Positions 8,731 through 18,666 of a stretch of 64,000 bases of DNA are shown here, in pieces (position 1 is the first letter of the stretch; each line of letters starts with the position of its first letter). The DNA lies in assembly GCA_025352665.1 (NCBI GenBank), contig JANXSM010000096.1, forward strand, positions 1 to 64,000. Direction: 5' to 3'. A program made the position numbers and the translations under genes. The stretch is from Rhodospirillales bacterium (GTDB lineage Bacteria > Pseudomonadota > Alphaproteobacteria > Acetobacterales > Acetobacteraceae). The notes beneath the pieces were generated by a model. The model saw only the letters and a list, made by a program, of their open reading frames with translations. It ran no database searches and was not told the origin of the DNA.

Positions 8731-9722
8731 AGCGCACTGCGATTCTGGCGCTGGGCGCGGTTGTTCTCGGCGGCATCGCCTGGTTCGTCCATGCAAGGTT
8801 CAATACCGGGGACACCGAAGGCCTGCTGTTCGGCAACGTCGAGATCCGCCAGGTGGATCTCGCCTTCAACAGTGAGGGCACGGTCACCGAGATGCTCAAG
8901 CGCGAGGGCGACGGCGTGCATGCCGGCGAGGCCATCGCGAAGCTGGATGAGGCCACCTGGCAAAGTGCGACGCGTCTGGCCGAGGCACGACGCGATGCTG
9001 CACAGGCCGGCTTGACGCGCCTGCTCAACGGCAGCAGGCCTGAGGATATTCTGCAGGCGCGCGCCAATGTGGCAGCGGCCCGTGCCATGGTCGCCAATTC
9101 GGATGTGACCATGCGTCGCCAACAGGCGCTTGGCCTGACCCAGGCCACGCCTCAGCAGGCAGTGGACGACGCCCGCCGCGTGCTCGACACGGCGAACGCC
9201 CAACGCGCACTGAGCGAGGCGGCGCTGGCCGAGGCGGTGAACGGGCCGCGGGCGGAAGACATCGATATCGCCCGCGCACAACTGCGCGAGGCCGAGGCCA
9301 CGCTTTCGCTCGCGCAGACCAATCTGGCGCACACCGTTCTGCATGCGCCCAGCGAAGGCGTGGTGATGACCCGGGTGATCGAGCCGGGCACCGTGGTGAT
9401 GCCGACGTCGGTGGTGTATTCCGTGGCCATCACCGGCGAGGTCTGGGTGCGCGCGTTCGTTCCGGAAACCATGCTTGGCCGGGTCGCGCCCGACGCCCAC
9501 GTGCGCCTCTTCACCGATGCGCGGCCGGATCGTGCCTATGATGGCCGGATCGGGTATGTTTCGCCGACCGCGGAATTCACGCCCAAGACGGTGGAGACGC
9601 CGGAACTGCGCACGCAGTTGGTGTATCGCGTGCGCATCCGCATCACCGATCCGGACAGCCTGATCCGTCAGGGCCAACCGGTGACTATCGCCCTCGCGCC
9701 GGTCGCAGCGGCGCCCCCGTGA
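8727..9722 (+). CDS. HlyD-family periplasmic adaptor (YbhG-like membrane fusion protein)
   Basis: 331 residues. An N-terminal membrane anchor (about residues 5-22) is followed by a barrel-sandwich half, a long alanine-rich alpha-helical hairpin (about 75-200), a second half-lipoyl segment (LAHTVLHAPSEGVVM) and a C-terminal beta-barrel region. This is the adaptor that links an inner-membrane ABC exporter to an outer-membrane channel. It starts with TTG in a TTGA overlap with the cytochrome stop codon and ends in a GTGA overlap with the ATPase gene. No outer-membrane TolC-type gene is in the operon, so the channel would be shared or encoded elsewhere. Confidence 0.88.
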   Translation: MKRTAILALGAVVLGGIAWFVHARFNTGDTEGLLFGNVEIRQVDLAFNSEGTVTEMLKREGDGVHAGEAIAKLDEATWQSATRLAEARRDAAQAGLTRLLNGSRPEDILQARANVAAARAMVANSDVTMRRQQALGLTQATPQQAVDDARRVLDTANAQRALSEAALAEAVNGPRAEDIDIARAQLREAEATLSLAQTNLAHTVLHAPSEGVVMTRVIEPGTVVMPTSVVYSVAITGEVWVRAFVPETMLGRVAPDAHVRLFTDARPDRAYDGRIGYVSPTAEFTPKTVETPELRTQLVYRVRIRITDPDSLIRQGQPVTIALAPVAAAPP

Positions 9723-11452
9723 CCGCGCCGCTTGCTGTTGTCGAGGGACTGCGCCACGGGTTCGGCGACCAGCTGGTGCTGGACGGCATCACCACCGCAA
9801 TCCAGCCTGGGCTGATCACCTGCCTGGTTGGGCCTGATGGTGCCGGCAAGACCACGCTGCTGCGCCTGATGGCGGGGTTGCTGCGGCCGCGGGCCGGGCG
9901 TGTGGTAGTGCTCGGCCACGACATGACCCGTGATGCCGCGGCGGCGCATCCCGCGATCGGTTACATGCCGCAGCGCTTTGGGCTGTACGAAGACCTCACC
10001 GTCGCCGAAAACCTCGACCTGTTCGCTGATCTGCACGGGCTTGACGCGGCCACCCGCCAGGAAAGGCTCGCCCGGCTGCTGCGCTTCACGGCCCTGGCGC
10101 CGTTTCGCGGCCGGCTGGCAGGCCAACTCTCCGGCGGCATGAAGCAGAAGCTTGGCCTGGCCTGCGCCCTGCTCGCCCGCCCCCGCCTGCTGCTGCTCGA
10201 CGAACCTTCGGTCGGCGTCGACCCCGCCTCGCGCCGCGAACTCTGGGCGATCGTCGCCGCCATGCTGGATGAGGGCCGGGACGAGGGCATGGGCGTGGTG
10301 TGGGCGACCGCATACCAGGACGAGGCCGCACGCAGCGGGCGCGTTCTGCTGCTGCACCAGGGGCGCCTGCTTGCCGACGAGGCGCCTGCGATGTTCCTGG
10401 CACCGATGAACGGCCGGGTGTTTCGCCTGGAAGGCGCCAGGCTGGCCCGTAGGGCGGCCGCACGCCAGGCGGCGGGGCAGCCGCAGGTGCTCGACGCTAC
10501 CGTGGAGGGGGCTGCGGTGCGCATCGTGCTGCGTCGCGGCGCATCCGTTCCGACCGCCGAGACGCTGGGAGGCACCGCGTTGGCGCCGGTTGTGCCGCGG
10601 TTCGAGGATGGGTTTCTTGACGCGATCGCAGGCGACGCACCGCCGGGTGCCGCGCTGCCGAGCGAGCCCCTCGCCCGGCGCCCCCACGCGGCCGGCCCTG
10701 CGATCGAGGTGCATGATCTGAGCCGCCGCTACGGCGATTTCGTCGCAGTGGACCATGTCAGCTTCACCGTGGGCGCCGGCGAGATCTTTGGATTGCTTGG
10801 TCCCAACGGCGCGGGCAAATCGACGATATTCCGCATGCTCTGCGGCCTGCTGCGACCAACCGGGGGCCAGGCGCGGGTGGCCGGGCAGGACATGCTGCAC
10901 GCCCCGGCCGCGGCCCGCGCGCGGCTGGGCTACATGGCCCAGCGGTTCTCGCTGTATGGGGAGTTGTCGGTCGTGGCCAATCTGCGCTTCTTCGCGAGGG
11001 CCTATGGGCTCAGTGGGGCCGCGCGCACCGCAGCCATCGCCGACAGCCTCACCCGGTTCGACCTGTCGGCCGCCGCCGAGAGCACCGCGCGGGACCTGCC
11101 GCTTGGGGTGAAGCAGCGCCTGGCGCTGGCGGCGGCGCTGATCCACCGGCCCGACATCCTGTTCCTGGACGAGCCGACGTCGGGCGTCGATCCCTTGGCG
11201 CGTCGCGCGTTCTGGGCACGCATGGGCCTGCTGGCCGATGCCGGTGTCGCCATACTGGTGACCAGCCATTTCATGGACGAGGCGGAGTATTGCGATCGCC
11301 TCGCCATCGTCGATGCCGGGCGGGTGATCGCCACCGGCAGCCCCGGTGAACTGCGGGAGCGGGTGCGCAGCACCGCGCTGCCCGACCCCACGTTGGAAGA
11401 CGCGTTCATCGGCCTCGTGACCGCGGCCGCAACCGCACGGGCTGCGGCGTGA
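9719..11452 (+). CDS. Tandem ABC transporter ATP-binding protein (YbhF-like)
   Basis: 577 residues with two complete nucleotide-binding domains in one chain. Domain 1 has Walker A GPDGAGKTT, signature LSGGMKQK and Walker B LLLLDEPSVGVD. Domain 2 (from about residue 328) has GPNGAGKST, Walker B ILFLDEPTSGVD and a degenerate signature LPLGVKQR. The degenerate second signature is also seen in YbhF-type proteins, so it is not by itself a sign of decay. It would energise the two ABC-2 permeases that follow. The start is GTG in a GTGA overlap with the adaptor stop codon. Confidence 0.92.
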   Translation: MTAPLAVVEGLRHGFGDQLVLDGITTAIQPGLITCLVGPDGAGKTTLLRLMAGLLRPRAGRVVVLGHDMTRDAAAAHPAIGYMPQRFGLYEDLTVAENLDLFADLHGLDAATRQERLARLLRFTALAPFRGRLAGQLSGGMKQKLGLACALLARPRLLLLDEPSVGVDPASRRELWAIVAAMLDEGRDEGMGVVWATAYQDEAARSGRVLLLHQGRLLADEAPAMFLAPMNGRVFRLEGARLARRAAARQAAGQPQVLDATVEGAAVRIVLRRGASVPTAETLGGTALAPVVPRFEDGFLDAIAGDAPPGAALPSEPLARRPHAAGPAIEVHDLSRRYGDFVAVDHVSFTVGAGEIFGLLGPNGAGKSTIFRMLCGLLRPTGGQARVAGQDMLHAPAAARARLGYMAQRFSLYGELSVVANLRFFARAYGLSGAARTAAIADSLTRFDLSAAAESTARDLPLGVKQRLALAAALIHRPDILFLDEPTSGVDPLARRAFWARMGLLADAGVAILVTSHFMDEAEYCDRLAIVDAGRVIATGSPGELRERVRSTALPDPTLEDAFIGLVTAAATARAAA

Positions 11453-12570
11453 ACCGGCTGCATATGCACGGGCTGGTGCGCAAGGAGATCTTGCAGATCA
11501 TCCGCGACCCCTCCGCCGTGCTGATCGCCTTCCTGCTTCCGGTGGTGCTGCTGCTGGTTAATGGCTTCGGGATCTCATTCGACGCCCGCCATGTGAAGCT
11601 TGCCGTTGTGGTCGAGATCTCCGACGAGGCCACGCGCGGGATGATGCAGGCTCTGGCGGCCTCTCCGTATCTCGACCCGCAGCCGTTGCGTGACACGCCG
11701 GCCGCGATCGAGGCCCTGACGCGTGGCGAGGTGCGTGGCATTCTTGTCGTGCGGGAGGATTTCGCCCGCCTGCTGCATCTGCCCGGCAGAACGACCGCAC
11801 CGCTGGCGCTGTCGATCAATGCGACCGATCCAAACTCGGCGCGGCTTCTGGAGGGATACGTGACCGGCGCGCTGGAGACGTGGCTCGCCGGAGAAGCGGG
11901 CGAGCGGCGGCTGATCCCTGCCGGCGGCGTGGTGCTGGAGCCGCGTTATTGGTTCAATCCGGAGCTGCGTTCGGCCGATGCGATCGTGCCGGGCGTGATC
12001 GCGCTGGTGATGACCATGAGCGGCACGCTGCTGACGGCGCTGATCGTGGCACGGGAATGGGAGCGCGGCACGATGGAGAGCATGCTGGCTTCACCCGCGC
12101 GCATGGTGGAGCTCATCCTTGCCAAGCTCGGCTGCTACTTCGTGCTGGGCCTGGCGAGCTTGGCGCTGGCCGTGGTGCTGGCGGTGACGTTGTTCGGGCT
12201 GCCGTTTCGCGGCGGCCTGCTGCCGCTGGCGGCGGCGGGGGCTCTGTTCATGATCTTTGCCCTCGGCCTGGGGTTGTTCATCTCCACCCTGGCGCGCAAC
12301 CAGTTCGTGGCGGCCCAGGTGGCCTTTCTCACCACCCTGCTGCCGGCCATGATGCTGTCCGGCATGATCTTCGATATCGCCTCGATGCCGCGCTGGCTGC
12401 AGATCGTGACCTACGCCGTGCCCGCGCGCTACCTGGTGTCGATCCTGCAAACGCTCTTTCTGGCAGGCGATGTTTGGCCGGTCATTTTGCCCAATCTCGC
12501 GTGCCTGGCGGTCGCGGCGACGATTTCGGTGGTGGCCACTCTGTTTGTTACCCGTCGCAGGCTCGACTGA
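11449..12570 (+). CDS. ABC-2 type permease (YbhS/YbhR-like), first copy
   Basis: 373 residues: one N-terminal membrane segment (LIAFLLPVVLLLVNGFGI), a large periplasmic domain (about 45-170), and a C-terminal bundle of about five membrane segments including the family segment EWERGTMESMLASP. It starts with GTG, overlapping the ATPase stop codon. It pairs with the next permease, and the two probably form a heterodimeric channel. The substrate is unknown; relatives export drugs, small amphiphiles or lipids. Confidence 0.9.
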   Translation: MNRLHMHGLVRKEILQIIRDPSAVLIAFLLPVVLLLVNGFGISFDARHVKLAVVVEISDEATRGMMQALAASPYLDPQPLRDTPAAIEALTRGEVRGILVVREDFARLLHLPGRTTAPLALSINATDPNSARLLEGYVTGALETWLAGEAGERRLIPAGGVVLEPRYWFNPELRSADAIVPGVIALVMTMSGTLLTALIVAREWERGTMESMLASPARMVELILAKLGCYFVLGLASLALAVVLAVTLFGLPFRGGLLPLAAAGALFMIFALGLGLFISTLARNQFVAAQVAFLTTLLPAMMLSGMIFDIASMPRWLQIVTYAVPARYLVSILQTLFLAGDVWPVILPNLACLAVAATISVVATLFVTRRRLD

Positions 12571-12571
12571 C

Positions 12572-13657
12572 ATGCCCGGCCGCATTCTGGCGTTGCTGCT
12601 CAAGGAACTCGCCGGCCTGTGGCGTGATCGGAAGACCCGTTTCGTCATCCTGGTGCCGCCCTTGCTGCAGGTGCTCGTGTTCGCCCATGCCGCGACCTAT
12701 GACGTGACAGGCGTTCCGCTCGGCGTGTGGAACGAGGATGCCGGCATCGAGGCGAGCGAACTGGTGCGACGCTTTGCCGGATCGCCCGCCTTCCGGATCG
12801 TCGCCGACATCAGCGGCACCGCGGCGGCGGCGGCGGCGATCGACGCGACGAAGGTTGCAGCCGTTCTGCATGTGCCTCAGCGGTTTTCCGCCGATCGGCT
12901 GGCAGGGCGGACGGCTGCGGTGCAGCTGCTGTTGGACGCGCGGCGCTCCAACACGGCGCTGCTCGTGCAAGGCTACGCGGCCACCATCGTTGCCGGCTTC
13001 GCAAGCCCTGCCGCCGCCGCGCCGTTGCTGACACGCCAATGGTTCAACCCCAACTTGTCGAGCCAGTGGTTTATCCTGCCTGGGCTCATGGTCATCATTT
13101 CGGTGCTGATGGCCATGCTGGTCAGCGCGCTGTCGCTGGCGCGCGAACGCGAACTCGGCACGTTCGAGCAGCTGCTGGTGACGCCCTTGCGCCCCGAGGA
13201 AATTCTGGTGGGCAAGGCGCTGCCCGGCCTGATCGTGGGGATGATCGATGCGAACGTCGTGCTGTTGGTGTCGGTGCTGTGGTTTGGGGTTCCCATGCTG
13301 GGCGATCCGCTGATGCTCGAAGCGTTGCTGGCGCTCACGTTGCTGGCGGGCGTGGGGCTGGGCCTGGTCATCTCGACCATCGCCCGCACGCAGCAGCAGT
13401 CGATGCTGGGGGTGTTCGCGCTGGCGTCGCCGCTTGTCGTGCTGTCCGGTTACGCGGCCCCGGTGGAGAACATGCCGCAGGTGGTCGAGTGGCTGAGCCG
13501 GGCGGACCCGGTCCGCTGGATGCTGGTCATTGCACGTGGATTGTTCCTGCAAGGCATGCCGGCCGGCGTGGCGTTTGTGCAGGCATGGCCGCTGGCGATC
13601 GTAACGGTGCTCGCCTTTGCCGCCGCCGCGATTGCGGTGCGTCGCGCGGTCGCCTAG
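12572..13657 (+). CDS. ABC-2 type permease (YbhR/YbhS-like), second copy
   Basis: 361 residues with the same topology as its neighbour: an N-terminal membrane segment, a periplasmic domain ending in RQWFNPNLSSQWFILPG, then a C-terminal bundle with ARERELGTFEQLLVTPLRP. The ATG is one nucleotide after the previous stop codon. It is the last gene of the cytochrome-HlyD-ABC-permease-permease operon. Its TAG stop codon is the first part of the dispersed 56-nt repeat described separately. Confidence 0.9.
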   Translation: MPGRILALLLKELAGLWRDRKTRFVILVPPLLQVLVFAHAATYDVTGVPLGVWNEDAGIEASELVRRFAGSPAFRIVADISGTAAAAAAIDATKVAAVLHVPQRFSADRLAGRTAAVQLLLDARRSNTALLVQGYAATIVAGFASPAAAAPLLTRQWFNPNLSSQWFILPGLMVIISVLMAMLVSALSLARERELGTFEQLLVTPLRPEEILVGKALPGLIVGMIDANVVLLVSVLWFGVPMLGDPLMLEALLALTLLAGVGLGLVISTIARTQQQSMLGVFALASPLVVLSGYAAPVENMPQVVEWLSRADPVRWMLVIARGLFLQGMPAGVAFVQAWPLAIVTVLAFAAAAIAVRRAVA

Positions 13658-13711
13658 AGCAATATCGCCTGAGGTTGAACCAACCGTGCGATAAAGTTAT
13701 TCGTTAAAACA
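13656..13711 (-). repeat. Dispersed 56-nt repeat, copy 1 (inverted relative to copies 2 and 3)
   Basis: Read on the reverse strand this matches copies at 19362-19417 and 40511-40566 over 56 nt without gaps. By eye about 49 of 56 positions agree with copy 2. The conserved core is TTTATCGCACGGTTG followed by TTCAACCTCAGGCG. It begins within the TAG stop codon of the second permease gene, so that the coding frame enters it as TAG AGC AAT ATC GCC TGA, and it carries a second in-frame stop. Confidence 0.85.
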
Positions 13712-13729
13712 AAGAGTTGGGCGGCCTCC

Positions 13730-14953
13730 TCAGATGACGCAAGCTGTGCGCAGCGCCTCAATCTCGTGCGGGGGCAGGCCGAGCAGCTCGGTGAGAATTT
13801 CGATCGTCGAACTGCCGAGCATCGGGGGCGCCAGGCGGTATTCCGGGGGCGTTTCGGACATGCGGATCGGGTTGGCGACCAGACGCGTCTCGACGCCCGA
13901 CTCGTGGCGCATCGGCAGGGCCAGGCCGCGCGACTGCACCTGGGGGTCGGCGAAAACCTGGGCGATGTCGTTGATGGGACCGCAGGGGACGCCGACGGCT
14001 TCGAGCTGGGCGATCCATTCGGCGGTGGTGCGGGTGACCGTGACGGCCGAAAATGTGGCCACGAAGGCATCGCGGTTGCGCACGCGCAGGCTGTTGGTAG
14101 CGAATTCCGGGGTGGTCGGCCATTCCGGGTGGCCGGCGACCAGGGCGAGTCTGGCGAACTGTGCCTCGTTGCCGATTGTGACGATCATGTCGCCATCCGC
14201 CGTTGGGAAGTCCTGATAGGGCACGATGTTGGGGTGCGCATTGCCCAGCCGCACCGGGGCCATGCCGCCGGTGAGGTAGTTCATCGCCTGGTTGGCGAGG
14301 CTGGCGACCTGGACGTCCAGCAGGGCCATGTCGATATGCTGGCCGCGGCCGGTTTCGGTGCGGTGTGCCAAGGCGGCGAGGATGGCGTTGGAGGCGTAGA
14401 GGCCGGTCAGGATGTCCACCAATGCCACGCCCGCCTTCTGCGGACCGGCGCCGGGTTCGCCGTCCTTGCGGCCGGTGACGCTCATCAGCCCGCCCATGCC
14501 CTGGATCAGGAAGTCGTAGCCGGCGCGGGATGCGTAGGGGCCGGTCTGGCCGAAGCCGGTGATGGAGCAATAGATCAGCCGCGGGTTTTCGGCGGAGAGC
14601 GAGGCATAGTCGAGGCCGTAGGCGGCAAGACCGCCGAGCTTGAAGTTCTCGATCAGCACGTCGCTTTTGGCGGCGAGGGCGCGGACCAGGCGTTGGCCTT
14701 CGCTTTGGGTGAAATCGATGGTGACGGATTTCTTGTTACGGTTGGCGCAGAGGAAATAGGCGGCGTCCGGACCGTCCACCCCTTCGGCATCCTTGAGGAA
14801 GGGCGGGCCCCAGCGCCTGGTGTCGTCGCCCACGCCAGGGCGTTCCACCTTGATGACCTCGGCGCCGAGGTCGCCCAGCAGTTGCCCGGTCCAGGGGCCG
14901 GCGAGGATGCGCGAGAGATCCAGCACGCGCAGGTGGGAGAGGGCGCCGGCCAT
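13730..14953 (-). CDS. Family III (CaiB/BaiF-type) CoA-transferase
   Basis: 407 residues, the usual length, moving a CoA group between carboxylic acids. Visible are LDLSRILAGPWTGQLLGDLGAEVIKVE at the N-terminus (key residues G19-P20 and the GADVIKVE-like turn), NKKSVTIDF and FGQTGPY. The likely catalytic aspartate is in VALVDILTG (D180). The start is 6 nt downstream of the phosphatase stop codon, so the gene is probably the last member of the sdhCDAB-phosphatase transcript. Succinyl-CoA is a frequent CoA donor in this family, which would fit the neighbourhood, but donor and acceptor are inference. Confidence 0.88.
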   Translation of the reverse strand: MAGALSHLRVLDLSRILAGPWTGQLLGDLGAEVIKVERPGVGDDTRRWGPPFLKDAEGVDGPDAAYFLCANRNKKSVTIDFTQSEGQRLVRALAAKSDVLIENFKLGGLAAYGLDYASLSAENPRLIYCSITGFGQTGPYASRAGYDFLIQGMGGLMSVTGRKDGEPGAGPQKAGVALVDILTGLYASNAILAALAHRTETGRGQHIDMALLDVQVASLANQAMNYLTGGMAPVRLGNAHPNIVPYQDFPTADGDMIVTIGNEAQFARLALVAGHPEWPTTPEFATNSLRVRNRDAFVATFSAVTVTRTTAEWIAQLEAVGVPCGPINDIAQVFADPQVQSRGLALPMRHESGVETRLVANPIRMSETPPEYRLAPPMLGSSTIEILTELLGLPPHEIEALRTACVI

Positions 14954-14959
14954 TTGGGG

Positions 14960-15622
14960 CTACTCGCGCACCAGAATGCGGTCGTTGATGAAGCTCGACA
15001 GGCCATGCGCGCGAAACCCCTCGCGCAGGGCGGTTTCGTCGTATTCGTCGCGCACCCAGTCGAGGAAGGGCAGCCGGCCTTCGGCAACGCGTTCGTAGTG
15101 GACGAAGAAGGCGTCGAGAATGCCGGTCTTGGAGCGGCTGAAATGGCCGTAGCGCCAGTGCAGCTGCTTGCGGGCGTCAGCCGCGGTGCCACCTTCGAAG
15201 ATGATGGCGAGCGCCGAGGCGAGGCCGGCACGGTCGGCGCCTGATTTGCAGTGCATCAGGGCAGGTGTCTGCAGAGTGCGGTAGATTTCGGCGAAGCGGA
15301 GGATGCGGTCGCGGTGCGGGGCCCCGCGGCTTTCGAAGGCCATGTCGATATGGATGAGGCCGAGCTTTCCGGCGGCCTCGCGCGACAGGGCGTCGGAGCC
15401 GCATTGGCGGTGGCCGCGCAGGTTGATCAGCGTTTTGAGCTGCAGCCGTTGCCTGAGTCGCGCCAGCCGGCCGGGGGTTGGGTGGTTGGTGCGCCAGAGC
15501 CTGCCGGGAATGACCTCGTCCAGATTGTCCCACAGGGTTCGGAACACCGCGTGATCGACAAAAATCGAGTCGATCCAGGCAGCGGCCCGGCCTTTGGGCG
15601 AGGCCAGGTCGCCTTTGAACAT
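14960..15622 (-). CDS. Tyrosine/dual-specificity phosphatase-like protein
   Basis: 220 residues with the complete protein-tyrosine-phosphatase P-loop HCKSGADR (nucleophile C125, R131), preceded by the helical and strand elements LKTLINLRGH and GLIHIDMAF expected of the cysteine-phosphatase fold. A candidate general-acid segment is less clear. Its ATG overlaps the sdhB stop codon by one base (TGATG), so translation is likely coupled to succinate dehydrogenase. The substrate could be a phosphoprotein, a phosphoinositide or another small phosphate ester. Confidence 0.85.
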   Translation of the reverse strand: MFKGDLASPKGRAAAWIDSIFVDHAVFRTLWDNLDEVIPGRLWRTNHPTPGRLARLRQRLQLKTLINLRGHRQCGSDALSREAAGKLGLIHIDMAFESRGAPHRDRILRFAEIYRTLQTPALMHCKSGADRAGLASALAIIFEGGTAADARKQLHWRYGHFSRSKTGILDAFFVHYERVAEGRLPFLDWVRDEYDETALREGFRAHGLSSFINDRILVRE

Positions 15623-16401
15623 CAGCTCTGGCGTTCGAGGATCATGGTCTTGATCTCGCCGATCGCCTTCGCGGGGTTGAGACCCTTGGGGCAGGTCTGC
15701 GTGCAGTTCATGATCGTGTGGCAGCGGTACAGCTTGAACGGATCCTGCAGGGCGTCGAGCCGTTCGCCGGTCCGCTCGTCACGGCTGTCAGCAATCCAGC
15801 GGTAGGCGGCGAGCAGGGTGGCCGGGCCCAGATAGCGGTCGCCGTTCCACCAGTAGCTGGGACACGAGGTGGTGCAGCAGAAGCACAGGATGCACTCCCA
15901 CATGCCGTCCATTTTGGCGCGCTCTTCCTTGGACTGGCGGCGCTCGCCGTCCGGCGGGGGGGGCGTGTCGGATTGCAGCCAGGGTTCGACGCTGCGGTAC
16001 TGCGCGTAGGCCTGCGACAGGTCGGGCACCAGGTCCTTGATGACGGGCATGTGCGGCAGCGGGTTGATGCGGATGTCGCCCTTCACGTCCTCGATCGGCT
16101 TGAGGCAGGCGAGTGTGTTGGTGCCGTCGATGTTCATGGCGCAGGAGCCGCAGATGCCTTCGCGGCAGGACCTGCGGAAGGTCAGCGAGGGGTCGATCTC
16201 GTTCTTGATCTTGACCAGAGCGTCGAGGACCATCGGACCGCAGGCTTCGAGATCGATCTCGAAATTGTCCATCTGCGGGTTTTTGCCGTCGTCCGAATTC
16301 CAACGGTAGATGCTGAAGGTCCTGGCCCTTTTCGCATTGGTGGCGCGATGGATGGCGCCCTTCTGGATCTTGGAATTCTTGGGGAGGGAAAACTCGGCCA
16401 T
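15622..16401 (-). CDS. sdhB: Succinate dehydrogenase iron-sulfur subunit
   Basis: 259 residues. Ligands of all three clusters are visible: [10 protein letters not shown] with a later cysteine in TLAC for [2Fe-2S], and [13 protein letters not shown] and [17 protein letters not shown] for the [4Fe-4S] and [3Fe-4S] centres. It passes electrons from SdhA to ubiquinone bound by SdhCD in complex II. It lies 15 nt after sdhA. Its stop codon overlaps the start of the phosphatase-like gene. Confidence 0.97.
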   Translation of the reverse strand: MAEFSLPKNSKIQKGAIHRATNAKRARTFSIYRWNSDDGKNPQMDNFEIDLEACGPMVLDALVKIKNEIDPSLTFRRSCREGICGSCAMNIDGTNTLACLKPIEDVKGDIRINPLPHMPVIKDLVPDLSQAYAQYRSVEPWLQSDTPPPPDGERRQSKEERAKMDGMWECILCFCCTTSCPSYWWNGDRYLGPATLLAAYRWIADSRDERTGERLDALQDPFKLYRCHTIMNCTQTCPKGLNPAKAIGEIKTMILERQS

Positions 16402-16416
16402 GTCTCGGTGCCCCTT

Positions 16417-18228
16417 TCAGTAAACGCGCTTTTTTGGCGGAAACACGGAGACCTCGTTGGTGAGAGTCTGCATCTTCACCGGGCGGTAGTCGAGACGAAC
16501 GTTGCCGTTGTCATCGCAGTACGACAGCGTGTGCTTCATCCATTCGTGGTCGTCGCGGTCCGGGAAATCGTCGTGCGCCTGGGCGCCGCGGCTTTCGTGG
16601 CGTGCCTCGGCGGACACCATCGTGGTGATGGCGTTGCCCATGAGGTTGTCGAGCTCCAGCGCCTCGACCAGATCGGAATTCCAGATCAGGCTGCGATCGG
16701 TGACCTGCATGTCCGCAAGCCCGTCCCACAGCTTGTGCATCTTGGCGACGCCTTCGGTGAGGCTTTCCGAATTGCGGAACACCGCGGCGTGCGCCTGCAT
16801 GGTGCGCTGCAGGCTGTCGCGCATTTCGGAGACCTTGGTGCCCCCGTTGGCGTGGCGGGTGCGGTCGAGACGGCCGAGCGACTTTTCACCGGCACCCGAG
16901 GGCAGGTTGGGCTGGCTGGCGCCGGGCTTGAGGATCTCGGCTGCACGATGGGCGGCAGCACGGCCGAACACCACGAGGTCGAGCAGTGAATTGGTGCCGA
17001 GGCGGTTGGCACCGTGCACGGACACACAGGCAGCCTCGCCCACCGCCATCAGGCCGGGCACGATGGCGTCCGGGTTCGAGGCGGTCGGGCGCAGCACCTC
17101 GGTGCGGTAGTTGGTGGGAATGCCGCCCATGTTGTAGTGCACGGTGGGCAGGACGGGGATGGCTTCCTTGGTCACGTCGATGCCTGCGAACACCTTCGCC
17201 GTCTCGGAAATGCCCGGCAGACGCTCGTGCAGCAGGTCGGCGCCGAGGTGTTCGAGATGCAGCAGGATGTGGTCCTTGTTGGGGCCCACACCGCGACCGG
17301 CGTTGATCTCCAGCGTCATCGAACGGCTGACCACGTCGCGCGAGGCCAGGTCCTTCGCGGTCGGGGCGTAGCGCTCCATGAAGCGCTCACCTTCGGAATT
17401 GGTGAGGTAGCCGCCTTCGCCGCGCGCCCCTTCGGTGATCAGGCAGCCGGCCGGGAAGATGCCGGTGGGATGGAACTGCACGAACTCCATGTCCTGCGTC
17501 GGCAGGCCGGCGCGCAGCGCCACGCCGCCGCCGTCACCGGTGCAGGTGTGCGCCGAGGTGCAGGACAGATAGGCGCGTCCGTAGCCGCCGGTGGCGAGCA
17601 CCACGGACTGGGCGCGGAAGCGGTGCATCGAGCCGTCTTCCAGGCACCAGGCCATCACGCCGACGCAGGCGCCTTCGTCGTTCATGATGAGGTCGAGCGC
17701 GAAATACTCGACGAAGAATTCCACCTCGTGCTTGAGGCTCTGCTGATACAGCGTGTGCAGGATGGCGTGGCCGGTGCGGTCGGCGGCGGCACAGGCGCGC
17801 ATCGCCGGGGTTTTGCCGTAGTCCTGCATGTGGCCGCCAAACGGGCGCTGGTAGATGCGGCCGTCCTCGGTACGGCTGAACGGCACGCCGAAATGCTCGA
17901 GCTCGTAGATCGCGGGCACCGCCTCGCGGCACATGTATTCGATGGCGTCCTGGTCGCCGAGCCAGTCCGACCCTTTCACGGTGTCGTACATGTGCCAGCG
18001 CCAGTCGTCCTCACCCATGTTGCCGAGGGCGGCACCGATGCCGCCCTGGGCCGCGACGGTGTGGCTGCGCGTGGGGAACACCTTGGTGATGCAGGCGGTT
18101 TTCAGCCCCGCCGCGCCCATGCCCAGCGTGGCACGCAGGCCGGCACCGCCGGCGCCCACCACCACCACGTCATAGGTGTGGTCGATGATGTTGTAGGCGC
18201 CGGTCGAGGGCTTCGAAAATGCGTTCAT
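16417..18228 (-). CDS. sdhA: Succinate dehydrogenase flavoprotein subunit
   Basis: 603 residues, full length. The FAD-binding Rossmann motif is [11 protein letters not shown] near residue 21. The histidine that carries covalent FAD is in SHTVAAQGG (H56). [18 protein letters not shown] and the active-site segment around RGEGGYLTN are present. It oxidises succinate to fumarate in the TCA cycle at the cytoplasmic membrane. It lies 25 nt downstream of sdhD in the sdhC-D-A-B order. Confidence 0.98.
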   Translation of the reverse strand: MNAFSKPSTGAYNIIDHTYDVVVVGAGGAGLRATLGMGAAGLKTACITKVFPTRSHTVAAQGGIGAALGNMGEDDWRWHMYDTVKGSDWLGDQDAIEYMCREAVPAIYELEHFGVPFSRTEDGRIYQRPFGGHMQDYGKTPAMRACAAADRTGHAILHTLYQQSLKHEVEFFVEYFALDLIMNDEGACVGVMAWCLEDGSMHRFRAQSVVLATGGYGRAYLSCTSAHTCTGDGGGVALRAGLPTQDMEFVQFHPTGIFPAGCLITEGARGEGGYLTNSEGERFMERYAPTAKDLASRDVVSRSMTLEINAGRGVGPNKDHILLHLEHLGADLLHERLPGISETAKVFAGIDVTKEAIPVLPTVHYNMGGIPTNYRTEVLRPTASNPDAIVPGLMAVGEAACVSVHGANRLGTNSLLDLVVFGRAAAHRAAEILKPGASQPNLPSGAGEKSLGRLDRTRHANGGTKVSEMRDSLQRTMQAHAAVFRNSESLTEGVAKMHKLWDGLADMQVTDRSLIWNSDLVEALELDNLMGNAITTMVSAEARHESRGAQAHDDFPDRDDHEWMKHTLSYCDDNGNVRLDYRPVKMQTLTNEVSVFPPKKRVY

Positions 18229-18253
18229 GGAGTGATGTCCGCCAGAAAATGTT

Positions 18254-18655
18254 TCAGCCGATCACGGCCAGCTTCAGCACGGCGATGATTGCGGCGATCG
18301 CGAGCAACGCGGTCACCCCCTTCATCAGCAGCACAACGCCGAGGCGCGTACGGTCGTTGTGAATGTAGTCCTCAATCACGACCTGCAAGCCCAGAGCCAT
18401 GTGATGGAAGGTCACCAGGATCAACGCCAGCAGCAAGGTGGCGTTGACGGGGTGGGAGACCCAGTGCGCGATATCGGCGGCACCAAGGCCGGCCATCCGA
18501 TAGATCGCCAGAATGAACCACAGGGTCAGCGGCACCAGGGCGACGGAGGTGGCCCGCTCCGCCCACCAATGGGCGGTGCCGGATTTCGCCGAGCCCGAGC
18601 CGCGCACCTGGCTCAGGGTGGAGCGCATGATCGTCTGCTTGGGGGATTTCGACAT
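18254..18655 (-). CDS. sdhD: Succinate dehydrogenase membrane anchor subunit
   Basis: 133 residues with three membrane segments (about 34-54, 63-84, 104-130) and the haem/quinone-side histidines in [21 protein letters not shown] chose the ATG at MSKSPKQ, with AGGA about 10 nt upstream. An ATG five codons earlier overlaps the sdhC stop codon and is the alternative. It anchors SdhAB and contributes to the ubiquinone site and haem b. Confidence 0.93.
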   Translation of the reverse strand: MSKSPKQTIMRSTLSQVRGSGSAKSGTAHWWAERATSVALVPLTLWFILAIYRMAGLGAADIAHWVSHPVNATLLLALILVTFHHMALGLQVVIEDYIHNDRTRLGVVLLMKGVTALLAIAAIIAVLKLAVIG

Positions 18656-18666
18656 GATGTGCGTCC

